From assembly GCF_008121495.1 (NCBI RefSeq), contig NZ_CP043051.1, positions 806,001-870,000 on the forward strand: a DNA stretch of 64,000 nucleotides, written 5' to 3'. Numbering within the stretch: the stretch's first letter is position 1; each line of letters opens with the position of its first letter. This DNA comes from Mediterraneibacter gnavus ATCC 29149 (lineage in GTDB: Bacteria; Bacillota; Clostridia; Lachnospirales; Lachnospiraceae). A program made the translations under genes and the position numbers. This document shows, piece by piece, positions 8,434-15,747 of this stretch. The notes beneath the pieces were generated by a model. That model was given only the letters and a program-made list of their open reading frames with translations. It did no database searches and was not told the origin of the DNA.

Positions 8434-9582
8434 TTATATTCTAGCATCAAGTATTCCAGAATATAACACCGATTTTCTTAAAAGATTAGAGACTTTCTCT
8501 GTTGCACTTTTTCCATTATCACCTTCTATATTTCCTATAAATGTCTCTGCGTCAATAATTACCGGATATTCATTACATGCAATGAGATTTTCAAAATGAA
8601 TATCTCCCCCTTCTAAAAGATAGTTTATAAACAAGATAACTCCTATTCTTTGATAATATCTTGAAAGTTCTTCTGTGGACTCACAATCTTTTTGTGTTAC
8701 AATCTCACACCAGCCATATTTTCCTTTATCAAGAATACAGTACTCATAACTTCCCAAATTACATATTTTATAGAAATAATTGGTTATTTCTTGTAGCTTA
8801 ATCTCGTTTTGCAAACATCGTGGTTTATACAAAATCTTTTCTCCCGATACAAATTCCACACAAAATACTCTTCTGCCGTTTTTATGAGAATCAGAAAAAT
8901 CTGTCGATAGATGCTCTACAATAAAAGCGCTTTCAACAATATTAAATTCTCTCATTATTTCATTTGCGTCTGTATCAATTCGTTCTATTACTTCTTTGTA
9001 AATATCTATTGTATTTTGTATGATTTCATTTATCCTTCTTTCCAATACTGGGTAAAGTGAAAAAAAATCATTCAAATATTGTTTATCTTTTAGAAAATGG
9101 TCAATGTAATACTGGTATTGTTCAAATTCATTTCCCTCTAACAATCCTTCTTGACCACATATATACATTTCATAAATCAAAGTTCTTATACAGAGATTAT
9201 TAAGTAAATTAAATAAGGATTTTTGAAAATCAACTAAAATTGATTCTTTAATATATCTTTTTTGAGTTACCGTTTCCCTAAGCTGTTTATTAGCTACTTG
9301 CACAAAAGGATCATAAAACGCTCCAAAAATCATTTCATCACACTCATGCCTACACGTCTCTCTTTTTGAGGACATTTCCACAAAATTCTGGTGCTGACAC
9401 TTCTCATGACTGCTAAAGGAACAATTGTTTAGAAAACCAAAAAAATACTCAAGGTGGTTTTTCTTTACATACTGTAAACCTTCCTCCTTCAGTATTTTTT
9501 TCCAATACTCCAAAGATTCCATATTTATTTCAGACGGGTTAACATTATATACACGTTCAGATAAATAACTAGATTTTTTCAT
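8434..9582 (-). pseudogene. lanM: lanM 5' part: DUF4135 dehydratase domain
   Basis: 382 codons from an ATG with AGGAAGG eight bases upstream. This is the N-terminal lanthipeptide dehydratase of a LanM enzyme, which phosphorylates and eliminates Ser/Thr in the precursor core. Kinase-like motifs are visible: EKILYKPRCL, then GGDIHFENLI (DxHxxN type) and VIIDAETFIG. The genuine sequence ends at SVLYSGILD; the last three codons (ARI, then stop) belong to the inserted block. As it stands the product would be a dehydratase lacking the cyclase and the tail of its own domain. The precursor gene lies directly upstream. Confidence 0.9.
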
Positions 9583-9606
9583 TATATTTTCCTTCCTATA
9601 AATTTT

Positions 9607-9843
9607 GACCCTAGTTCTAAAATCAACTTTAATTAGTTAGCAACAAGCGAGTGTAAAAATACTTCCGCATTCAACAGAAATTGTGCAAACCACACCTGAT
9701 GAACCTAAACTGTCAACTTTGTTACTTGTCAAATCTGCTGCTTCTAATTCTGTCAAAAGATTTCCAGCCGGATTGTTATATTTCATATTTGTTCTGTCAA
9801 ATTTTCTCATAATATCTACCATCCTTTCTTTAGAACTAGGGTC
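9607..9843. repeat. 13-bp perfect inverted repeat flanking lanA
   Basis: GACCCTAGTTCTA at 9607-9619 is the exact reverse complement of TAGAACTAGGGTC at 9831-9843. The copies lie just outside the lanA coding region on either side. They could pair in the transcript and close off the lanA message, or mark the ends of a small cassette. Confidence 0.7.
9637..9810 (-). CDS. lanA: Lacticin 481-group lanthipeptide precursor (LanA)
   Basis: 57 residues from the ATG at 9810 (AAAGGATGG upstream); an in-frame ATG at 9822 overlaps that ribosome site. The core VVCTISVECGSIFTLACC carries the TxS-x-EC ... CC pattern of the lacticin 481/ruminococcin A group, so ring formation between TIS/EC and T/CC residues is expected. 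The acidic leader (LLTELEAADL) precedes LGSSG, which replaces the usual Gly-Gly or Gly-Ala cleavage site. An extra Cys (third core residue) occupies a place where known members often have Lys or His. lanM follows on the same strand. No C39 protease/transporter (LanT) for it is present in the window. Confidence 0.88.
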   Translation of the reverse strand: MRKFDRTNMKYNNPAGNLLTELEAADLTSNKVDSLGSSGVVCTISVECGSIFTLACC

Positions 9844-9890
9844 TTTCGATACCTAAGTATCTTGATTTCATTATAGTCCTTCTCAAAAAT

Positions 9891-10021
9891 TAGTCTTTAT
9901 TTTTTGTATAAATTGACATTTTTTCTTCCTAATTGGTTTTCTACATTCCTTATTTTTTCCTAAGTATGTCTCAACTTGGCACACTTCTGCGATTGAAGGG
10001 TAATTTTACCCATGTTACAAT
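9891..10021. promoter_or_regulatory. Divergent control region, copy A
   Basis: This stretch aligns without gaps to 22932-23062 (offset 13041, about 70-75% identity by eye). The rightward promoter is TTGAAG (9993-9998), 17-base spacer, TACAAT (10016-10021); its spacer holds the palindrome GGGTAATTTTACCC, and the 19-mer TTGGCACACTTCTGCGATT (9976-9994) lies over its -35. The leftward end contains TTTATACAA and AATAAAGAC on the minus strand, ahead of lanA. It appears to drive lanA to the left and the 10209 operon to the right. Confidence 0.65.
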
Positions 10022-10052
10022 AGGTATTGCTTATAGTATTCCTATTTTTTCC

Positions 10053-10076
10053 AGCACCTTAATCGGTGCTTTTTTT
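10053..10076 (+). terminator. Leader terminator (attenuator) before the 10209 operon
   Basis: AGCACC (10053-10058) pairs with GGTGCT (10065-10070), followed by six or seven T. It lies about 30 bases downstream of the predicted transcription start and 130 bases before the first gene, so it should act as an attenuator. Confidence 0.75.
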
Positions 10077-10116
10077 GTACCTGTAAACCTTTCGCTGACA
10101 GCAGCCAATACTTACA

Positions 10117-10167
10117 CAGTACGTACAGTGTACTTCCCCTAAAATAGAACGTATTCTGTACGTACAG
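10117..10167. promoter_or_regulatory. Two GTACGTACAG operator-like palindromes
   Basis: CTGTACGTACAG (10156-10167) is a perfect 12-bp palindrome; CAGTACGTACAG (10117-10128) is the same with one change, 39 bases apart, close to four helix turns. Both lie between the leader terminator and the first gene at 10209. They look like a paired operator for a dimeric repressor that I cannot identify. Confidence 0.5.
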
Positions 10168-10208
10168 CGTAGGTAGAACTTCCTATTATAATATGAAGGG
10201 AAATAACC

Positions 10209-10739
10209 ATGAAAACAAGAAATGAAATCTATCAAGGGGAAGGGGCTCAACTGCTCCGGTTCATCACAACTTACCACACACTGCAGTATGAACAGGTTTT
10301 GAGGCTCTTTCCCAAAAACAGAGATTCTATCAAATCTCTGATTACCAGTCTGGTAAAACAAAAACGAATTGTCCATGATAAAGAAAATGGTATTCTCTGC
10401 GACAGTCAAGAGTCTGCAAACACCCCTGATTATGGCATGATTGCCTCTTTCTGGGTGCTTTTGGACTTCAAAAAAGCCATTGTATACCATACTGACGGTG
10501 AATTTCCGATAAAACTGAACTTTTTCTCTAAAGATGAGTGGTATGAAGTCCTCTATGTTCCCCAGGAACAGGAATATCTTATCAACCATGTTATGGAAAG
10601 CCAGCCAAAGAACGATGCGAAACGTCTGGTTGTATTGGAAAAAGAAGAACAGGCTGCAAAACTTCACATTAAAGGTGTAATTGCCTTCTGCCTTGTGGAT
10701 TCTACTACCGGATCTGTCAGCTATTATGCAAAGAAATGA
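10209..10739 (+). CDS. DUF5697-like conjugative-element protein
   Basis: 176 residues, with GAAGGG eight bases before the ATG. The first ~65 residues look like a winged helix (LLRFITTYHTLQYEQVLRLF, then SIKSLITSLVKQKRIVHD). The remainder is a mixed alpha/beta region ending in SVSYYAKK. It resembles the DUF5697 family that opens transfer operons in clostridial elements; the name is from memory and moderately sure. As first gene after an attenuated promoter it may be a regulator of the operon. Confidence 0.55.
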   Translation: MKTRNEIYQGEGAQLLRFITTYHTLQYEQVLRLFPKNRDSIKSLITSLVKQKRIVHDKENGILCDSQESANTPDYGMIASFWVLLDFKKAIVYHTDGEFPIKLNFFSKDEWYEVLYVPQEQEYLINHVMESQPKNDAKRLVVLEKEEQAAKLHIKGVIAFCLVDSTTGSVSYYAKK

Positions 10740-10746
10740 GGTATGT

Positions 10747-11412
10747 ATGAACACCAAAACTGTTTTTAACCGTTTACAGAGCATTGATGATGAAGTCCAG
10801 AAACTTCACAACACTATTTTTGCATTGAAAACAACAGATATTCAAGCGTATGCAGATAAATACGAAGAGCTGAGTATCAGTGCTGCCCTACGCTCTGAAA
10901 GGATCGCCTGTCAGCTCAGAAATCTGGTATATACCACAACTGATACTAGAAAGGCAGACTATCTGAAACAAGCCGCTGCTGTGCAGGGAATCAAAATTTT
11001 TTTTTCAAATAGTGTTCTTTCCATTACCATGCCAGGGCTACTGCCCAAACGTAAATTGCGAACCAACACCGCTTTTCTACATGAGCCATTAAACCTTGCC
11101 TTGCAGACTTATGTAACCGAACACTACATTCCATTATATAAGAGATGTGTTGTCTGTTTCAGTCAAATTTATGACCAGAACCTTTCTTTACAGCGAATAC
11201 GTGATTACGATAATTTGGAGTTTAAACAGATTTTAGATACTATCGCTTCCTATGTTCTGGTTGATGATACGGGACTCTTTTGCGACTCCTATCACACTAC
11301 AGAACTGGGGAATTACGATCACACCGTTATCTTTGTAATGGAACCGGAAATCTTTCCTGGCTGGCTGAAAAATAGAAAATCGTCTATCAAAACCATATCG
11401 GAAATTTCCTGA
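10747..11412 (+). CDS. DUF6100-like hypothetical protein
   Basis: 221 residues from the ATG at 10747; a GAGGT site lies just upstream and the frame's earlier Met overlaps the preceding gene. The N-terminal ~80 residues are helical (MNTKTVFNRLQSIDDEVQKL), the rest alpha/beta with a central basic segment (LLPKRKLRTN). It is probably co-transcribed with the gene before it. It resembles the DUF6100 family seen next to DUF5697 genes; function unknown. Confidence 0.5.
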   Translation: MNTKTVFNRLQSIDDEVQKLHNTIFALKTTDIQAYADKYEELSISAALRSERIACQLRNLVYTTTDTRKADYLKQAAAVQGIKIFFSNSVLSITMPGLLPKRKLRTNTAFLHEPLNLALQTYVTEHYIPLYKRCVVCFSQIYDQNLSLQRIRDYDNLEFKQILDTIASYVLVDDTGLFCDSYHTTELGNYDHTVIFVMEPEIFPGWLKNRKSSIKTISEIS

Positions 11413-11551
11413 TATTTTTCTTTCTTTTTCCGATATAGGTAATTTTTCTGCAAAGAAGCCATATTCTTTGCATTTTTTATGCTTAATACCGCCCTTACTT
11501 TACCCAAGTATAGGCTGTCATAGGTAAAAATCGAACTGAGGTGATGCTTAT

Positions 11552-12658
11552 TTGATAAAAACCGATTCTATAAAATATCAGCTTTTGGAAATGGTTGGAC
11601 TATGTGGGGAATTCCCTTCCGGACAGCTTAACAGATTGATTGAGAGTGATTCCTATGCAGAGAAGGTGGTTACAGATTTAAAGCAGAGTAAGCTTATAAG
11701 AACACACTATAAAGATGGCCTACGAGGTTATCGCCTTACCAAACGGGCAAAAGAACTGCTGCTTTCGCAAAATTCCTGTCGTTTTCAAAACTATTTAACC
11801 GGAAATGCAGAAACCAACCTCATACGTAGCGAATTACCAAGACGGCTGCGACTTCATCAAAAAGCAGAAACCTATTTGACGCTTTCCCATGCTGGAATCC
11901 CATTCTTTCCAGATGAAAAGCCCCTGCTTTTTTCTGAATCCGGCGAAGCGGCTACGTTTCCTATGCGAAGCCTACCTCTGTTTTACTCTTCTAGGGAAAT
12001 AAAAAATCTTGGAGCATCCACTACTAAAATCAAAAATTCCCGTAGTATGGGAATCCTGATGGCTCCTCACTGTGTCTATGCTGTTTATAATACCGGAAAT
12101 ACACTTCTAAAATGGGAATACAAAACGGAAGTCCGACTCAATGCTTTTTTGCAGCACTATCTTCAAGGACTTCCTTACCATGGCCCGCCTACCGTTTATG
12201 CCATCATGACCGGCAGTGATATGGATATGGCTTTCCGTCTCCTTACCAGTACCGGGGGATACAAAAAAACACTGTTCATGCTGGATACTGCGTATGAACA
12301 CTTCTATTTCCTGCCCAATAACAGCTACGGAGAATACCTGCTCCGTTTATTGGTACAACCCCAGCGTATGATGCAGCTTAATCAGTTACTACTGTCCGAC
12401 TGTTTTCCCCAGCGTGAGGATCTGCCAATTGAACATGATGGAATAGACAGCCAGGAAAACCCTATTTTGCTTGCGTATGATTTTGACATGCAGCGTATCA
12501 ACCGCTTCAATACTGGATTAAATGTATATGGGCTATCCGGGAACCTGATTTGCTTTGACTTTCAGCTTCCCTGCCTGAAAAAATACCTAACTGCAGATAT
12601 ACATTTCTCCAGCATTGATTTTCAAAAGTTTAAAAGGAGGTTTTTCAATGAACCGTAA
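11552..12658 (+). CDS. Winged-helix relaxosome-type protein (replication-relaxation-like)
   Basis: 368 residues from a TTG start; GAGGTGATG lies upstream and no ATG fits. The first ~75 residues form a winged helix (LLEMVGLCGEFPSGQLNRLI and a following wing GLRGYRLTKRAKELL). The middle is alpha/beta, similar in plan to replication-relaxation family proteins that sit beside coupling-protein genes. The 3' end overlaps the coupling-protein gene by 11 bases, whose ribosome site (AAAGGAGG) lies within this gene. A DNA-processing role in transfer is inferred from this. Confidence 0.5.
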   Translation: MIKTDSIKYQLLEMVGLCGEFPSGQLNRLIESDSYAEKVVTDLKQSKLIRTHYKDGLRGYRLTKRAKELLLSQNSCRFQNYLTGNAETNLIRSELPRRLRLHQKAETYLTLSHAGIPFFPDEKPLLFSESGEAATFPMRSLPLFYSSREIKNLGASTTKIKNSRSMGILMAPHCVYAVYNTGNTLLKWEYKTEVRLNAFLQHYLQGLPYHGPPTVYAIMTGSDMDMAFRLLTSTGGYKKTLFMLDTAYEHFYFLPNNSYGEYLLRLLVQPQRMMQLNQLLLSDCFPQREDLPIEHDGIDSQENPILLAYDFDMQRINRFNTGLNVYGLSGNLICFDFQLPCLKKYLTADIHFSSIDFQKFKRRFFNEP

Positions 12659-14654
12659 ATGGTGGAAGTTCCTGTTTTTGCTTCCCATAAGCGTCTGCAC
12701 TCTGTATGCCGGAGGATACGCAGCACAATTTATTAAAAACTATCAGGAATGGACTTCTGCTGGAAACTTTGCCGGCAACGGAACCTATCCGCAAGCAGCT
12801 TCTTTACACCCATTGGTCTGCTTTCATACTGCCCTTACCGATTTCCCATACAATTTGTATGGGATTTTTCTTTGCCTGGTTCTCTTTGGGCTTCTTACTT
12901 TTTTACTTATGCGTATGGGATATGACAGAAACGGGGAGATTAGTGACCATGACCGGAACTTAAATTACTCTACAAAAGGAACCTACGGTACATCCGGATT
13001 CATGACTCCAGATGAAATGATGAAAGTTTTGGAACTGACCGGAGATGTAAAGAAAAATAAAGGAACCATTTTAGGAAAATTAAATGGCAAAGCTGTATGT
13101 CTTCCATATAAGACACGAATGAATAAAAATATTGCCGTTTATGGTGCCAGTGGTTCCATGAAATCCAGGGCATTTGCCAGGAATATGATTTTCCAGTGTG
13201 TCGCCAGAGGACAGGAAGGCAACAACGCTTCCGGGGAAAGTTTAATCATTACCGATCCCAAAAGCGAACTCTATGAAAGCATGTCTGCTTATCTGGAAAA
13301 CGAGGGCTATGTAGTAAAAGCATTTAATCTGGTCAATCCGGAAAACTCCGATAGTTGGAATTGTCTGGGTGAAATCAATGGACAGGAAACGATGGCTCAA
13401 GTATTTGCAGATGTCATTATCCAGAATACAGGTTCCGGAAAAGGAGATCATTTCTGGGATAATGCGGAGATGAACCTGCTAAAAGCCCTGGTTCTCTATG
13501 TGGATCAGGGCTTTCCGCCGGAAGCCAGAAATATTGGACAGGTTTATAAGCTGCTGACTATGAGTTCCGAAAAGGAGCTGAACAGTCTTTTTGATCTGCT
13601 CCCAGTGTCCCATCCAGCAAAAGTTCCTTACTGCATCTACAAACAAGCCAGTGATACCGTGCGAAGCGGAGTTATTATCGGATTGGGTGCCAGACTTCAG
13701 GTATTTCAGAATAAACTCATTCGGCAGATTACCTCTTATGATGAGATTGATCTGACACTTCCAGGGAAACAGAAATGTGCTTACTTTTGCATTACCTCAG
13801 ACCAGGACAGCACCTTCGATTTTTTATCTTCCCTGTTTATGACCTTCATCTTCATCAAACTGGTCCGTTATGCAGATAAATATGGAGAAGAAGGAAAACT
13901 TCCTGTTGCTGTACATATACTGGCTGATGAGCTTGCTAACACCGGAGCTATCCTGGAATTGAATAAGAAGATCAGTGTAATCCGAAGCCGGAATCTCAGC
14001 ATTTCCTGCATCTTTCAGAATTTACCCCAGATGCAGAACCGCTATCCTTATAACCAATGGCAGGAAATTATCGGCAACTGTGACACCCAGCTCTTTTTGG
14101 GCTGCACAGATGAAGTTACTGCTACCTTTATCAGTAACCGCAGCGGCGATGTAACCGTAGGGGTAAGCAGCGAAGCCAAGCAGCTCAATAGCTGGCGGGT
14201 ATCCGACTATACACCAGAATACCGGCAGACAAAATCTATCGGCAAGCGGAAACTCTTAACACCAGATGAAATCTTGCGGCTCCCGCTTGATACTGCTTTG
14301 GTTATCCTACGTGGGCAAAAAGTCCTAAAAGTAGAAAAGTACGATTATACCCTGCATCCAGATGCCAAAAAGTTGACACCAAGAAAAGCATCGGAACACA
14401 TACCTGAATGGCGCAAAAATGGGTCCTTGGAAGAAACAGATTATCGACCACAGCCCTCATTCGGATCAGCCAAAAGGAAACGTCGTTCATCTTCTGCGTC
14501 AATAGCAAAACAGAAACCACATTTTACATCCGAACCCGTTTATCAGGAACCTACTCCCGATGATTTTATGGAGGATTTACTTCAGGAAAATTTTATAGAA
14601 GATTCCCCCGACTCTGGCATGGTTCCTTTAGATAAAGATTCCATCATGTCATAA
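12648..14654 (+). CDS. VirD4/TraG-type coupling ATPase
   Basis: 668 residues from the ATG at 12648, with AAAGGAGG seven bases upstream. Two membrane segments near residues 5-22 and 65-90 are followed by a TraG/VirD4 ATPase: Walker A GASGSMKS (about 166-173; Met in the place usually Gly or Ala), SLIITDPKSELYE, and Walker B VHILADELANTG (about 420-431). The C-terminal ~90 residues are basic then acidic, typical of a substrate-binding tail. It brings the relaxase-DNA complex to the secretion channel at the membrane. No relaxase gene is visible in the window. Confidence 0.93.
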   Translation: MNRKWWKFLFLLPISVCTLYAGGYAAQFIKNYQEWTSAGNFAGNGTYPQAASLHPLVCFHTALTDFPYNLYGIFLCLVLFGLLTFLLMRMGYDRNGEISDHDRNLNYSTKGTYGTSGFMTPDEMMKVLELTGDVKKNKGTILGKLNGKAVCLPYKTRMNKNIAVYGASGSMKSRAFARNMIFQCVARGQEGNNASGESLIITDPKSELYESMSAYLENEGYVVKAFNLVNPENSDSWNCLGEINGQETMAQVFADVIIQNTGSGKGDHFWDNAEMNLLKALVLYVDQGFPPEARNIGQVYKLLTMSSEKELNSLFDLLPVSHPAKVPYCIYKQASDTVRSGVIIGLGARLQVFQNKLIRQITSYDEIDLTLPGKQKCAYFCITSDQDSTFDFLSSLFMTFIFIKLVRYADKYGEEGKLPVAVHILADELANTGAILELNKKISVIRSRNLSISCIFQNLPQMQNRYPYNQWQEIIGNCDTQLFLGCTDEVTATFISNRSGDVTVGVSSEAKQLNSWRVSDYTPEYRQTKSIGKRKLLTPDEILRLPLDTALVILRGQKVLKVEKYDYTLHPDAKKLTPRKASEHIPEWRKNGSLEETDYRPQPSFGSAKRKRRSSSASIAKQKPHFTSEPVYQEPTPDDFMEDLLQENFIEDSPDSGMVPLDKDSIMS

Positions 14655-14679
14655 CACAATTTGAAAGGAGATCATATTT

Positions 14680-15609
14680 ATGGCAAACGAAACAATGAAC
14701 CTGAACACCCCTATTTTAACTCTTGATTCCGATACTGTATTAGAAACTGCTCAATCAAAAGCGGATTTAATCTGGCATGACATCCAAAATGCCTATCGTA
14801 CCCGGAAAATTCTCACCGGCATTCTGGGCGGTATTGAAAAGACCGAAGCCGGCAGCTTAATAGCAATTATTTACTATAAAGATTATCGGGCAGTCATCCC
14901 TATCTCGGAAATGATGATCAATCTGATCCAGGATGAAACTCATGATTACGGAGATCTCTCTCTTAGACAGAACAAAGTCCTTAACAATATGCTTGGTTGT
15001 GAAATCGACTTTGTAATCAAAGGACTGGATACCAAATCCAGAAGCATCGTTGCCAGCCGGAAAGATGCTATGCTGAAGAAACGTCAGATTTTCTATTTTG
15101 ATCAGGACTCTTCCGGACAGACTAAAATCCACGAAGACCGTATTGTGCAGGCCAGAGTCATTGCCGTTGCTGAAAAAGTAGTCCGGGCAGAAATCTTTGG
15201 TGTAGAAACTTCCATCCTTGCAAGAGATCTGTCTTTTGACTGGCTGGGTGATGCCAGGGAACGATTCCAGGTAGGGGAACATATTCTGGTCCGGATCTTA
15301 ACTATCCAGGGAGATTCCCCGGAAACGCTCTCCATCCATGCAGATGTAAAAAGCGTGGAAGGCAACACCAGCAAAGAAAACCTGAAAAATTGTCGGGTAC
15401 AGGGAAAATATGCCGGCACGGTGGAAGACATCCACAAAGGAACTGTTTTTGTCCGGTTAGAATTGGGTGTCAACGCCATTGCTCACAGTTGCTACGACAG
15501 CCGCACCGTTGGGAAGAAAGATAAGGTGTCCTTTGTTGTGACACATATTGACGAAGATCGGAATGTTGCAGTGGGAATTATCACTCGGATTATTAAACAG
15601 AATTTATAA
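14680..15609 (+). CDS. S1-domain (OB-fold) RNA-binding protein
   Basis: 309 residues, with AAAGGAG eight bases before the ATG. At least two S1-like segments are visible: around residues 145-225 (RIVQARVIAVAEKVVRAEIF and a following VGEHILVRI) and 235-305 (GKYAGTVEDIHKGTVFVRLE, then GKKDKVSFVVTHIDED). The N-terminal part has a third, weaker OB-like repeat (TGILGGIEKTEAGSLIAIIY). Such proteins occur in clostridial transfer operons; the target RNA is unknown. It ends the unit that starts at 10209, before a strong bidirectional terminator. Confidence 0.7.
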   Translation: MANETMNLNTPILTLDSDTVLETAQSKADLIWHDIQNAYRTRKILTGILGGIEKTEAGSLIAIIYYKDYRAVIPISEMMINLIQDETHDYGDLSLRQNKVLNNMLGCEIDFVIKGLDTKSRSIVASRKDAMLKKRQIFYFDQDSSGQTKIHEDRIVQARVIAVAEKVVRAEIFGVETSILARDLSFDWLGDARERFQVGEHILVRILTIQGDSPETLSIHADVKSVEGNTSKENLKNCRVQGKYAGTVEDIHKGTVFVRLELGVNAIAHSCYDSRTVGKKDKVSFVVTHIDEDRNVAVGIITRIIKQNL

Positions 15610-15637
15610 ATAGATAGTCTCCTCTAAAAAAGAATTA

Positions 15638-15682
15638 AGAACATAGTACTCTCTATATAAAATTTTAAGAGTACTATGTTCT
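15638..15682. terminator. Bidirectional terminator, 15-bp perfect stem
   Basis: AGAACATAGTACTCT (15638-15652) is mirrored exactly by AGAGTACTATGTTCT (15668-15682). It separates the plus-strand transfer operon from the minus-strand RiPP operon, both of which converge here. Confidence 0.8.
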
Positions 15683-15747
15683 CTCTATATAAACCAAATT
15701 ACAATCATCCAGGCATTTTGAAATCCTCTCGAATTATACTTCCTAAA

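Larger units (their letters stand above)
7125..8446 (-). mobile_element. IS3-family insertion sequence inside lanM
   Basis: A 1.3-kb block carries overlapping orfA and orfB of IS3-family type. Near-identical terminal inverted repeats begin TAGTACAAG at 7128 (plus strand) and at 8432 (minus strand) and match at 20 of 22 positions. The block is flanked by the direct repeat TCAAG (7120-7124 and 8447-8451). Removing the block and one TCAAG copy joins the two lanM halves in frame as SVLYSGIL-DIGPTAFYSW, which fits LanM proteins. The inverted repeats start 3 and 14 bases inside the duplication, so the exact element ends are not certain; a 4-base AAAT duplication directly at the repeats is an alternative but leaves a stop in the joined frame. 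Confidence 0.9.

Noticed and set aside
10059..10784. Long minus-strand open frame opposite the DUF5697 gene
   Set aside because: It is the antisense of a gene with a good ribosome site and operon context, covers the leader terminator, and reads as low-order hydrophobic/aromatic sequence.
14857..15479. Two overlapping minus-strand frames inside the S1-protein gene
   Set aside because: No ribosome site and no domain-like sequence; the plus-strand frame shows repeated OB-fold patterns.
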